Shown here: positions 25,468 to 33,408 of the stretch, piece after piece | Layout of the letters: each line of letters starts with the position of its first letter | Position numbering within the stretch: position 1 is the first letter of the stretch | Source: Clostridia bacterium | Lineage (GTDB): Bacteria; Bacillota; Clostridia; Oscillospirales; Acutalibacteraceae | Assembly (NCBI GenBank): GCA_017436815.1 | Contig: JAFSCI010000044.1 | Coordinates: forward strand, 1 to 34,392 | Length of the DNA stretch: 34,392 nucleotides | Direction: 5' to 3' | Translations under genes and position numbers: made by a program | The notes under the pieces: model-generated | The model's input: the letters and a program-made list of their open reading frames with translations, nothing else | Database searches by the model: none | Told to the model about the DNA's origin: nothing

Positions 25468-26381
25468 AAAGATTTTTTATAATTTTGCTCTGCCTGGGTC
25501 TTTTGTTGGGTCTTGTGGGTTGCAAAAATGAAAATACACAAGATGAAAAATTAAATATTGTTACCTCCGTTTTCCCTGCTTTTGATTTTGCAAGAGAAAT
25601 TGCGGGGGAAAAAGCCAACGTGCAAATGCTTTTGCCGCCGGGCACCGAGAGTCATTTTTATGAGCCGAGTCTTAGCGACATTGCCAAAATTGAGCAGTGC
25701 GATCTGTTTATTTATGCGGGCGGTGATATTGATGCCTGGGCAGACGACGTTATAAAAGCGCTCGGCAAAGAAATTAACGTAATTTGTATGAGCTCGTTAG
25801 TAGAGCCGCTACACGCAGAGCACGGGCACGAGCACCAAGACAGCGGTTACGACAGCCACGTTTGGACTTCTCCCAAAAACGCAAAGGCTATATGCGAAAA
25901 AATAACCGAGCGTTTGTGCTCGCAAGACACCTTGAACCGTGAGTATTATAACAGCCGTCTTGTGTATTATTCGGCGCAGTTGGATTTTCTTGACAGCGAG
26001 CTTAAAAGCATATCCGAAACTAAAACGCGCAACACCCTTGTATTTGCCGACCGTTTTCCGTTTTTATATTTAGCCAAAGATTACGGCTTTGAATACCTGG
26101 CGGCAATTGAGGGTTGCTCGAGCGAGACCGAACCGACACTGACAGCCGTTTCTGCCATTATAGACACTGTAAATAAGCAAAATATAAAAACGGTTTTTTA
26201 TATTGAATTTTCCTCTCAAAAAACCGCCGACATTGTTTGCTCAAAAACGGGTGCGAATAAGAAGCTTTTGCACTCTTGCCACAATGTATCGAGCGAAGAA
26301 TTTGGGTCTGAAACATACGTTTCTCTGATGCTTCAAAACGTTAAAAATATAAAGGAGGCATTGTGCGATGGAGCTTATTAG
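25464..26381 (+). CDS. znuA: Zinc (metal) ABC transporter substrate-binding lipoprotein
   Basis: 305 residues. The signal peptide ends in lipobox LVGC (Cys20), so it is a membrane-anchored lipoprotein. It belongs to the cluster A-I (TroA/ZnuA) family: PGTESHFYEPS gives the first ligand His64. A His-rich loop, HAEHGHEH (117-124), is typical of zinc rather than manganese binders. SHVWTSPKNA gives His132. The usual third ligand region reads VFADRFPF (193-200) with Ala where many ZnuA proteins have His, as in a known clostridial subgroup. It delivers metal to the ZnuB/ZnuC proteins encoded next. The ATG overlaps the regulator stop (ATGA). Confidence 0.88.
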   Translation: MKRFFIILLCLGLLLGLVGCKNENTQDEKLNIVTSVFPAFDFAREIAGEKANVQMLLPPGTESHFYEPSLSDIAKIEQCDLFIYAGGDIDAWADDVIKALGKEINVICMSSLVEPLHAEHGHEHQDSGYDSHVWTSPKNAKAICEKITERLCSQDTLNREYYNSRLVYYSAQLDFLDSELKSISETKTRNTLVFADRFPFLYLAKDYGFEYLAAIEGCSSETEPTLTAVSAIIDTVNKQNIKTVFYIEFSSQKTADIVCSKTGANKKLLHSCHNVSSEEFGSETYVSLMLQNVKNIKEALCDGAY

Positions 26382-27066
26382 TTGCCAAAACGTAGCACTT
26401 AAATATCAGTCATACACAGTTTGCGATAATTTAAACTTTGTTGTTAATGACGGCGATTATTTGTGCATTGTCGGCGAAAACGGCTCGGGCAAAAGCACCC
26501 TTGTGAACGCACTTTTATCACTAAAGGAATGCAGCGAGGGTAAAATCACCTTTGCCGACGGCTTTGACGTTTCGCAAATAGGTTATCTGCCGCAGACCAC
26601 CCAGATTGAAAAAGATTTTCCGGCAAGCGTTTTTGAGGTTGTGTTATCGGGTTGCTTAGCACACACAAAGGGTTCGTTTTATAAGGCTGAGCAAAAAAAG
26701 CAGGCGCAAAATGCGATAGACCTGCTAAATATTAACGACATAAAAAAGAAGAGTTTTTCTTCCCTTTCGGGCGGACAAAAGCAACGCGTTTTACTGGCCC
26801 GTGCTTTGTGCGCCGCAAAAAAGGTGTTGCTTTTAGACGAGCCAATTTCGGGTCTTGACCCAAAAGCCTCGGCCAATATGTACGATATTATAAACACCCT
26901 AAACCGTGAGCACAAAATGACCGTAATTGTTGTTTCTCACGATTTAGATGCCGCCTTTAAATATGCAACACACATTTTGCATATAAATCACTCGAGCTCG
27001 TTTTTCGGCACTACCGAGGAGTACAAGGCGTCAAGTATTTCTAAAAACTATATAGGGGGACACTAA
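26368..27066 (+). CDS. znuC: Zinc ABC transporter ATP-binding protein
   Basis: 232 residues with Walker A GENGSGKST (about 37-45), Q-loop LPQTTQ, signature LSGGQKQR, Walker B KVLLLDEP and switch VSHD. It belongs to the ABC class that pairs with metal permeases of the ZnuB/MntB type. It powers uptake of metal from the ZnuA lipoprotein. GGAGG sits nine bases before the ATG, which overlaps the end of znuA by 14 bases. Confidence 0.92.
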   Translation: MELISCQNVALKYQSYTVCDNLNFVVNDGDYLCIVGENGSGKSTLVNALLSLKECSEGKITFADGFDVSQIGYLPQTTQIEKDFPASVFEVVLSGCLAHTKGSFYKAEQKKQAQNAIDLLNINDIKKKSFSSLSGGQKQRVLLARALCAAKKVLLLDEPISGLDPKASANMYDIINTLNREHKMTVIVVSHDLDAAFKYATHILHINHSSSFFGTTEEYKASSISKNYIGGH

Positions 27067-27067
27067 A

Positions 27068-27907
27068 ATGAGCTTATCCGAAATTTTTACAAACCCCTTT
27101 ATATGCAAAATAGTAATGCGCGCGCTTATTGTAGGCGTGCTTGTCAGCCTGTCGGCCGCGCTGCTGGGCGTTGGTCTTGTGCTAAAACGCTTTTCTATGA
27201 TCGGTGACGGACTCTCCCACGTGGGCTTTTTAGCGGTGGCTATTCCTACGGTATTTGCTTCTTTAGTTAATTTCTCGCTGGAGATATCGCTTATAATCGT
27301 TGTTCTGGCATCGTTTTTAATAATGAGAATATCGCAAAGCACAAAAATCAACGGCGACTCGGCAATTGCGCTTATATCTACAAGCGCCGTTGCAATAGGC
27401 GTTATTATTTTTGATTTCACAACCGGTATGACAACCGATATCTGCAACAATATGTTCGGCTCATCATCGGTGCTTACCCTTACAGACAAAGACCTTTATA
27501 TAAGCATTGCATTATCGCTTATATGCATTGGCACATTTGTATTTTTGTACAACAAAATTTTCTGCTACACCTTTGACGAAAGCTTTGCGGCATCGCAGGG
27601 AATAAAAATCAAAAGATGTCAGGCGGCAGTGTCGCTTATGATATCGGTCACAATAGTTATTGGAATGCGACTGCTCGGCGCTATAATGATATCGGCGCTT
27701 ACCATCTTCCCCGCCCTTACAGCTATGATGCTTTGCAAAACCTACAAATCGGCGGTGGTATCCTCGGCCATTATTTCGGTTATCTGCTTTGTAATCGGAT
27801 TTTTTGCGGCCTGTATGTTATCGTTACAAACAGGCCCCGCAGTTATAATAGTAAACCTTTTGGCCTTTGCGGCATCGGTTATTATTAAAAAATTAAAAAG
27901 AGCATAA
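27068..27907 (+). CDS. znuB: Zinc ABC transporter permease
   Basis: 279 residues, strongly hydrophobic with about eight predicted membrane helices. The ABC-3 family hallmarks are MIGDGLSHVGFLAVAI near residue 40 and GMRLLGAIMISALTIFPALT around 195-215. It forms the membrane channel of the metal importer. GGGGGA precedes the ATG, one base after the znuC stop. It is the last gene of the operon, and a terminator follows. Confidence 0.92.
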   Translation: MSLSEIFTNPFICKIVMRALIVGVLVSLSAALLGVGLVLKRFSMIGDGLSHVGFLAVAIPTVFASLVNFSLEISLIIVVLASFLIMRISQSTKINGDSAIALISTSAVAIGVIIFDFTTGMTTDICNNMFGSSSVLTLTDKDLYISIALSLICIGTFVFLYNKIFCYTFDESFAASQGIKIKRCQAAVSLMISVTIVIGMRLLGAIMISALTIFPALTAMMLCKTYKSAVVSSAIISVICFVIGFFAACMLSLQTGPAVIIVNLLAFAASVIIKKLKRA

Positions 27908-27948
27908 AAACACAAGCACTCAGGCGTTGGCTTAAGTGCTTGTGTTTT
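27907..27948. terminator. Terminator between znuB and the glycoside hydrolase gene
   Basis: AAAACACAAGCACT (27907-27920) pairs with AGTGCTTGTGTTTT (27935-27948), a perfect 14-bp stem. T-runs arise at both ends, so it can serve both convergent genes. Confidence 0.82.
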
Positions 27949-27949
27949 G

Positions 27950-29596
27950 TTATCTTATTTTTATAAAATATCCGTACTTAAAGGGTGGCAGAGTAAAAGT
28001 ATCTGCGCTCAGAGCGATTTCTGTGTATTTTGCATCCTCACTGAAAACCGGATATACTCTTGCGGTTTTACCCGAAAATGACGGCAGGCTTATGCCACGT
28101 ATCACACCTGTGCGTTTTGGGTCATTTAAAAGCTTTTGCCATTCGTCATCTTTTGCCCTTACAAATATAAGGGTTGTGCTTCTTCCCTTTAAAACGTAAA
28201 CCTTGGCCTTTTTTCTGGTGATTTCCATAGGCTTAAAATATTGCTTGTGTATTTTAACGTTATGCAACATTTGTGCAAAGGGTTTAAAGCAACCGTATAA
28301 ATTAAGCGGCTCTATATATTCGGCTACGTGCGATAAAATTCCCACACCTGCAGCGCCCTTAAAGAAAGGCGTAAAAGCGCAGTCGTTTAGTATGGTTGCA
28401 CGGTAATCTATGCTGTAAAGCCCAAAGGTTTTTTTGCTATAGGGGTTAATGGCTCCCGTTTCGGCCAACAATAAGGGTTTATCTTTAGTAGCCATACGCT
28501 CTATGGCAGAGCCCGACATTTTCTGCAAATTTTCTCTGCACTCCGAAAGCTCGGCGGTGTGATTTAAAAATCTTTTGGTCTGCAAAAATGAAACGTCTAT
28601 ATTTCCAAAAATTTCTTTTTGCTTTTTTATATCCGACTCGCTATAAAGCGTTCCTACTCCGACAGTTACCATATTTTCAGGCGATATTTCCTTTATTTTT
28701 TCTACCGCCTTTTTTATAAAACGTAAAACGTCTTCCCTGGGCGCATCTATAAGGTCAATTTCATCCCACACCTCAAAGGCCATTATTACGGGATCGTTTT
28801 TGTAGTGAAGCAGATACTTATGTATCTGGTCAAACCATTCGTCAAAACATTTAGGGTCATTAAGCCATTCTTTAATGTCATAAATGCGTCTTGCAGACTG
28901 AGCATCTTTAATTACTCTGCAATCCCTTTTGGCAAACGATGGGTCATTTTTAAGCGTTTTAAAGCTTTCTAAAGTAAGCTTAACCTTTACGTTGTTTTCT
29001 CTGCAGCATTCAATAACGTGCCACAAATTGTAAAAAGCCTCGTGGCGCGTAATGCTGCTGTACTCGGTGCGAATGTTGAACAACGGGTCGGTAAGAGAAA
29101 GACAAACAAGGTTACCTCCGCTCTCGGCAAAACGCTTTATTCGGCGTGTGTATTCCCTTATGCCCAGGCTGATTTCATCAGATGAATAATAATCCGAGCT
29201 TTTAGCCCTGAGGGTTATTCCAACCGGCACAAAGCTGTGCGAAGATGAAAGCATAAAATACCTGGGGTCATCGCCTTTTAAAACGTAACCTGCGGGCTTG
29301 TTATCGTCATAGACCTCAAACTCACCCGACTCTATGCCTTCTTTGCCGCTCAGCGCAAGCCAGGTATAGCGTCCGGGCGCAGTAGGTATGAATTTGCCGA
29401 TTGTGATAATTTTTTCCACCGTTTTAATATGATAATACCCGTATTTGTCGTAGTTTGCCAAAACACCCATTTGTTTATAGGTCTGCTCGGTTATCACAGA
29501 GCCGTCGGGCAAAGTAAATTCTATACGGTCAACATTCTTTTTTGAATCAAACGAAAAATTTATACGTGAAAAAACAGAAAAACGAGTCAAATTCAT
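27950..29596 (-). CDS. Cytoplasmic glycoside-hydrolase-like protein (clan A barrel, DUF5060-like N-domain)
   Basis: About 548 residues with no signal peptide. Residues 1-100 look like the beta-sandwich (DUF5060-like) domain that precedes some GH barrels (FTLPDGSVI, PGRYTWLALSG). A TIM-barrel-like region follows with FVPVGITLR, RIKRFAESGGNLVCLSL and MAFEVWDEIDL. Glu281 (numbered from the upstream TTG) is a candidate acid/base and PLLLAETGAINPY contributes Glu391 as candidate nucleophile. Clan A enzymes usually have Asn before the acid/base; here it is Asp. A C-terminal beta domain ends the protein. Substrate unknown. The ATG at 29596 has only GGTG directly against it, so the start is uncertain. 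Confidence 0.7.
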   Translation of the reverse strand: MNLTRFSVFSRINFSFDSKKNVDRIEFTLPDGSVITEQTYKQMGVLANYDKYGYYHIKTVEKIITIGKFIPTAPGRYTWLALSGKEGIESGEFEVYDDNKPAGYVLKGDDPRYFMLSSSHSFVPVGITLRAKSSDYYSSDEISLGIREYTRRIKRFAESGGNLVCLSLTDPLFNIRTEYSSITRHEAFYNLWHVIECCRENNVKVKLTLESFKTLKNDPSFAKRDCRVIKDAQSARRIYDIKEWLNDPKCFDEWFDQIHKYLLHYKNDPVIMAFEVWDEIDLIDAPREDVLRFIKKAVEKIKEISPENMVTVGVGTLYSESDIKKQKEIFGNIDVSFLQTKRFLNHTAELSECRENLQKMSGSAIERMATKDKPLLLAETGAINPYSKKTFGLYSIDYRATILNDCAFTPFFKGAAGVGILSHVAEYIEPLNLYGCFKPFAQMLHNVKIHKQYFKPMEITRKKAKVYVLKGRSTTLIFVRAKDDEWQKLLNDPKRTGVIRGISLPSFSGKTARVYPVFSEDAKYTEIALSADTFTLPPFKYGYFIKIR

Positions 29597-29619
29597 CACC
29601 AATTTTTGATTTTTTAAAA

Positions 29620-29647
29620 ATTATACCATAAATCAGTGCTTATTCAA
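29620..29647 (-). promoter_or_regulatory. Promoter of the glycoside hydrolase gene
   Basis: Minus-strand TTGAAT (29642-29647), 16-base spacer, TATAAT (29620-29625) with an extended -10 TGG. The start codon is only about 24 bases below the -10, so the leader is very short. Confidence 0.65.
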
Positions 29648-29689
29648 CTTAAAATTTTAATATTTTTTACGTTTTAATGATTTTTTAAG

Positions 29690-29722
29690 AAAAAATGGCG
29701 TGTTTTTAAATGAAAACACGCC
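29690..29722 (-). terminator. Terminator of rarA
   Basis: Perfect 10-bp stem GGCGTGTTTT / AAAACACGCC (29697-29706, 29713-29722) with a 6-base loop. On the minus strand it is followed by ATTTTTT. It begins 13 bases after the rarA stop. TTTTTT also follows on the plus strand, so it could work both ways. Confidence 0.85.
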
Positions 29723-29734
29723 GTTTTTTGTATT

Positions 29735-31006
29735 TTATTTGTTTTTAGGCTTAATCTGGTCCCAATATTCTTTGTAGCGCTGCTCGTTTTTGTTATCACC
29801 AAACTGATAATAGGTTTTATTTTTAAAGCTATCGGGCAGATATTGCTGATATACGTAATGGTTTTTATAGTCGTGCGGATATTTGTAAAACTGACCCTTA
29901 ACAGTAGCATCTTCCCCATCGAAATGCTTGTTTTTAAGGGCGCGGGGAATATCGGCAGGGGCAGAGGTCTGAACGTCGTTAACCGCCGCATTTATAGCGT
30001 TATAAACCGAGTTGGATTTTGGCGAAATACAAACCAGCACAACTGCATCAGCAAGAGGGATTCTTGCTTCCGGCAGACCCACCATAAGCGCAGTATCTAC
30101 CGCCGCCTTTACAATGGGAATTATTTGCGGATAGGCAAGTCCTACGTCCTCACATGCGCACACCAGAAGACGTCTGCAGGCCGAGGGTAAGTCGCCTGCC
30201 TCAAGTAACCTTGCAAGGTAATGCAGGGCCGCATCGGCATCGGACCCGCGCATAGATTTCTGATAGGCCGAGATTATATCGTAATGGTCATCACCGTTTT
30301 TATCGTAGCGCATAGATTTGCCAATAGTCAGCTCCGACACGATCTCATCATTTATAGTAACCTTGCCATCTACCTCGGGTACTGAAAGTATGCACATCTC
30401 TAAAATATTAAGCGCTTTTCTTACGTCACCGCCCGCACCGCTGCAAATATTCAGAAGTATTCTTTGCTCGGCTTCAATCTGAATTGAGCGCTCCTCAGAC
30501 AAAATGCCTATGGCTCTTTTAAGCGCCGGAACAATGTCGGCAGGCTCCAGCATTTTAAACTCAAAAACTGTGCTGCGGCTAAGTACTGCATTGTATACGT
30601 AAAAATACGGGTTTTCGGTTGTAGAGGCTATTAAGGTTATGTCACCGCTCTCTATGTACTCGAGCAAAATTTGCTGCTGCTTTTTATTGAAATACTGAAT
30701 TTCATCTAAATACAGCAAAATGCCGTTGGGAGCATCTATTGCCGAAATGCCGCTTATAATCTCTTTAATATCAGACACCGAAGCGGTAGTGGCGTTTAAT
30801 CTGTAAAGCTTTTTATTGCACTTCTTGGCAATAATGTTAGCAATGGTGGTCTTGCCTACGCCCGACGGTCCGTAAAATATAAGATTCGTTATTTGTCCCG
30901 ACTCTATTATTCTGCGCAGAGGCTTGTTTGGTCCTAATAAATGTTTTTGACCAAAAACCTCGTCTATATTGCTTGGGCGAAGTCGGTCGGCTAAAGGTCT
31001 TGACAT
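29735..31006 (-). CDS. rarA: Replication-associated recombination ATPase RarA/MgsA
   Basis: 423-residue AAA+ clamp-loader-related ATPase. The N-terminus MSRPLADRLRPSNIDEVFGQ is diagnostic. Walker A is GPSGVGKTT, Walker B LYLDEIQYF, and STTENPYF is the sensor region. The C-terminal half contains the MgsA oligomerisation segment (RGSDADAALHYLARLLEAGD, then CACEDVGLA). It acts at stalled replication forks with SSB. GGAGG lies seven bases before the ATG. It is transcribed alone, divergent from the flippase gene. Confidence 0.95.
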   Translation of the reverse strand: MSRPLADRLRPSNIDEVFGQKHLLGPNKPLRRIIESGQITNLIFYGPSGVGKTTIANIIAKKCNKKLYRLNATTASVSDIKEIISGISAIDAPNGILLYLDEIQYFNKKQQQILLEYIESGDITLIASTTENPYFYVYNAVLSRSTVFEFKMLEPADIVPALKRAIGILSEERSIQIEAEQRILLNICSGAGGDVRKALNILEMCILSVPEVDGKVTINDEIVSELTIGKSMRYDKNGDDHYDIISAYQKSMRGSDADAALHYLARLLEAGDLPSACRRLLVCACEDVGLAYPQIIPIVKAAVDTALMVGLPEARIPLADAVVLVCISPKSNSVYNAINAAVNDVQTSAPADIPRALKNKHFDGEDATVKGQFYKYPHDYKNHYVYQQYLPDSFKNKTYYQFGDNKNEQRYKEYWDQIKPKNK

Positions 31007-31036
31007 AAAGCACCTCCATACAACAATACTAACTAT

Positions 31037-31065
31037 ATTTTACACTATTTTTTTGAGTTTTGCAA
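31037..31065 (-). promoter_or_regulatory. Promoter of rarA
   Basis: Minus-strand TTGCAA (31060-31065), 17-base spacer, TAAAAT (31037-31042) preceded by TG one base away, an extended -10. Confidence 0.55.
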
Positions 31066-31110
31066 TGTTATATTGCCGCCTTTTTCATCATAATCTTAAA
31101 AAGAGAGGCG

Positions 31111-32646
31111 GTGTCCAAAATAAAAAAGGTTTTATTCATAAAAAATGCGGCTATATTGACCGCAACCACCCTGCTGCTCAGAGTGGCAGGAATATTTTTT
31201 AAGGTCTTTCTGGCCGATAAGTTAAACTCCGAGGGCGTGGGCCTTTATCACCTGGTTTTCTCGGTTTACGTGTTGGCCGCCACCTTTGCAACGTCGGGTA
31301 TTTGCACCGCCGTAACCCGACTTATTACCGATGAATTTGCCGTATCAAACTATAAAGCGGCAAAAAATATTTTAAAAAAAGCTACTCTCTTAACCCTTGC
31401 AATCGCCTTTGTAAGCATGGGTGTTATTTTTATGTTTGCCGAGCCGATCGCCGTACTGTTTTTGGGTGATGCCCGCGCCACACTCTCGCTTAAAATAATG
31501 TGTCTTAGCCTGCCGTTTATGGGGCTTAGCTCTTGTTTTAGAGGATATTTTATTGCATCACGCAAAACCCTGCCACCCTCTACCGCCCAAATAATAGAAC
31601 AGATAACAAGAATTACGGTCGTTGTGTTTTTGCTTGTGAACTTTTCCGACAAAAGCTTAGAGTTTTCCTGCGCGGCAGTCATTATTGGTGACACCGTAGC
31701 CGAAACTCTTTCGTGCCTTATTTTATACATAATGTACAGGTGCAATTTTGCTAAACTGAGCGCAAATCGAGGTACACAGGGCACTCCTCTAAAAGTAACA
31801 AAAAAGCTGCTGAGAATTTCTGTTCCGATTACGTCGGGCAGATATTTAAACAGTCTGTTGCGCACGGTAGAAAACATACTGGTACCAAAAGCCCTGCAAA
31901 AAAGCCGACTTTCTTCGTCGGCAGCTCTAAGTGTTTTTGGAAACATAAAGGGTATGGCTCTGCCTATTTTACTCTTTCCGTCATCACTGCTTAACGCCGT
32001 TTCTACCCTGCTCATACCCGAAATGAGCGAGGCCACCGCTAAGCATCAGACCGCCACAATACAGCGTGTTACCGATAAACTGATGTGCATAACCTCATAC
32101 TTTGGCTTTATAATAGGCGGGGTGTTTTTATGTGTCGGCAATGAGCTCGGCAGCATTATTTACAAAAACAACCAGGTCGGCGCGCTAATATGCGCCTTAG
32201 CTCCGTTAGTACCGGTTATGTATATAGACAGCGTTGCCGACGGTATGCTAAAGGGACTGGACCAACAACTTATATGCTTCAGAAACTGTATTTTAGATTC
32301 ATCGGTAAGAATAATTTTAATTATGCTTTTTGTATCAAAATTTGCAATTTCGGGCTTTATTGGAATTATGTATTTCAGCAATCTTTTAACCGCATCTTTA
32401 AATACATACCGACTACTGAAAGTGGCAAAATTAAAGATAAAATTCAAAAAATGGTTTTTAAAGCCCCTGGCTTGCTCGGCGGCTGCGTGCGGCGCTACAT
32501 ACATACTGGCAAAATATATAAGTATTTTAAATGTTTATGTAAAAACACCGTTATTTATCGTGCTAAGCATACTATTATACGCAGTTTTTATGGGCTTTTT
32601 AAAAACCGATAATGTGAAAAACTTAAAATATTTAAAAACCAAATAA
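31111..32646 (+). CDS. SpoVB/MATE-type polysaccharide (lipid-linked) flippase
   Basis: About 511 residues with some 13-14 predicted membrane helices, of the MOP/SpoVB-like oligosaccharide flippase family. The N-terminus SKIKKVLFIKNAAILTATTL then RVAGIFFKVFLADKL, GLYHLVFSVYVLAATFATSG and CFRGYFIASRKTLPPSTAQI match SpoVB/YkvU-type proteins. SpoVB acts in spore cortex synthesis and relatives move lipid-linked wall precursors. Its presence hints at a sporulating lineage but does not prove it. The start is uncertain: GTG at 31111 follows AGAGAGG closely and matches the usual N-terminus; an in-frame ATG at 31060 adds a hydrophobic stretch with no ribosome site. Confidence 0.8.
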   Translation: MSKIKKVLFIKNAAILTATTLLLRVAGIFFKVFLADKLNSEGVGLYHLVFSVYVLAATFATSGICTAVTRLITDEFAVSNYKAAKNILKKATLLTLAIAFVSMGVIFMFAEPIAVLFLGDARATLSLKIMCLSLPFMGLSSCFRGYFIASRKTLPPSTAQIIEQITRITVVVFLLVNFSDKSLEFSCAAVIIGDTVAETLSCLILYIMYRCNFAKLSANRGTQGTPLKVTKKLLRISVPITSGRYLNSLLRTVENILVPKALQKSRLSSSAALSVFGNIKGMALPILLFPSSLLNAVSTLLIPEMSEATAKHQTATIQRVTDKLMCITSYFGFIIGGVFLCVGNELGSIIYKNNQVGALICALAPLVPVMYIDSVADGMLKGLDQQLICFRNCILDSSVRIILIMLFVSKFAISGFIGIMYFSNLLTASLNTYRLLKVAKLKIKFKKWFLKPLACSAAACGATYILAKYISILNVYVKTPLFIVLSILLYAVFMGFLKTDNVKNLKYLKTK

Positions 32647-32984
32647 TATTAAAGTCTGTTTTTTGGCGTAAAATCCGCTTGTGTTTTTCCGTGAATTTAT
32701 ATAAAATCGCAGATTTTTAGCATTTTTCAAAAAATCCACATAATAAAATACAGATATATTCAATATTTTTTAATATTATCAAATAATTTTAAAATTAAAT
32801 CTCGTTATTTTTAAGTTTTTTCTTTATTTTCTTGTATTTTAAGCGTTTTTAATTGTATTTTTTGAATATTTATTCTCAAAATTTCAATTTATTACGTATA
32901 ATTTGACATTTATACGATATTTGTTATAATATTACCGTAAACCAAACACTTTCGTAATATCACAGACTCTATAGGTAATTTAAT
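32647..32984. other. AT-rich intergenic region upstream of the DUF6514 gene
   Basis: 338 bases with no plausible gene on either strand. The middle is extremely A/T-rich with phased T and A tracts (about 32740-32890), which could be UP-element-like or bent DNA. The only clear signal is the promoter at 32903-32930. No convincing terminator for the flippase gene was found here. Confidence 0.6.
32903..32930 (+). promoter_or_regulatory. Consensus promoter of the DUF6514 gene
   Basis: Perfect TTGACA (32903-32908), 16-base spacer, perfect TATAAT (32925-32930), with TGT before the -10. The leader to the ATG at 32985 is about 48 bases. Confidence 0.8.
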
Positions 32985-33197
32985 ATGCGTAAAGAAAAAT
33001 ACAAATTAATATGCAGCTTGTCTGAGGATGAACAAGGCCGAAGTATAAAAACATACGGCATTGTTGTAAATGACAAAACCGAAATACCCGACATTTCTTG
33101 TAATAAACAAACCGTTTTAGAGTTAATAGAACGCCTGGGCGATGAAGACCTTTCTATGCAGCAGTTGTTTTATATAATTGAAGACAGTATAATATAA
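32985..33197 (+). CDS. DUF6514 family small protein
   Basis: 70 residues with the DUF6514 pattern: an N-terminal beta section (YGIVVNDKTEIPDISCNKQT) and a helical end (VLELIERLGDEDLSMQQLFYIIEDSI). Function is unknown. It is soluble, with no signal peptide and no visible nucleic-acid-binding motif. The gene is full length for the family. A weak AGGTAA lies about ten bases before the ATG, while the promoter is near consensus. The transcript would run directly into the stem-loop array that begins six bases after the stop codon, which may act as its 3' end. Confidence 0.75.
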   Translation: MRKEKYKLICSLSEDEQGRSIKTYGIVVNDKTEIPDISCNKQTVLELIERLGDEDLSMQQLFYIIEDSII

Positions 33198-33202
33198 TGA
33201 CG

Positions 33203-33301
33203 AGGAAAGCAAACAAATTCCAAAAGATTTGTTTGCCTGAAAGCTGATTTATCAGCTTTTGTGGAAACGCAAAGCGTTTCCACACACTACAATCATTATA
33301 A
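33203..33301 (+). repeat. 99-bp three-hairpin repeat, copy A
   Basis: Contains three back-to-back perfect stems: GCAAACAAAT/ATTTGTTTGC (33209-33218, 33227-33236), AAAGCTGAT/ATCAGCTTT (33240-33248, 33251-33259) and TGTGGAAACGC/GCGTTTCCACA (33260-33270, 33274-33284) with an AAA loop. A 14-bp palindrome, ATCATTATAATGAT (33292-33305), overlaps the end. Copy B at 33409-33507 has 94 of 99 bases identical. Confidence 0.9.
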
Positions 33302-33311
33302 TGATAATTGA

Positions 33312-33346
33312 ACGTTGAAATAGTGCTAAAAGTACTATTTCAACGT
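33312..33346. repeat. Stem-loop between the two repeat copies
   Basis: ACGTTGAAATAGT (33312-33324) and ACTATTTCAACGT (33334-33346) form a perfect 13-bp stem with a 9-base loop. No T-run follows, so it does not look like a terminator. Confidence 0.85.
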
Positions 33347-33404
33347 CAAATCAAAGATTTGGCAACAAATTTTCAAAGAAAATTTGACAACGACCATTGC
33401 AATG
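33347..33404. repeat. Three further consecutive inverted repeats
   Basis: CAAATC-AAA-GATTTG (33347-33361), CAAATTTTC-AAA-GAAAATTTG (33366-33386) and the palindrome CATTGCAATG (33395-33404). The first abuts the preceding stem-loop with no spacer. The first two close a C-AAA-G triloop, as does the third hairpin of both 99-bp copies. Confidence 0.85.
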
Positions 33405-33408
33405 ATGT

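Noticed and set aside
31060-31110. Longer N-terminus of the flippase starting at ATG 31060
   Set aside because: It overlaps the rarA promoter region, has no ribosome site, and adds residues not expected in SpoVB-type proteins; GTG 31111 is preferred.
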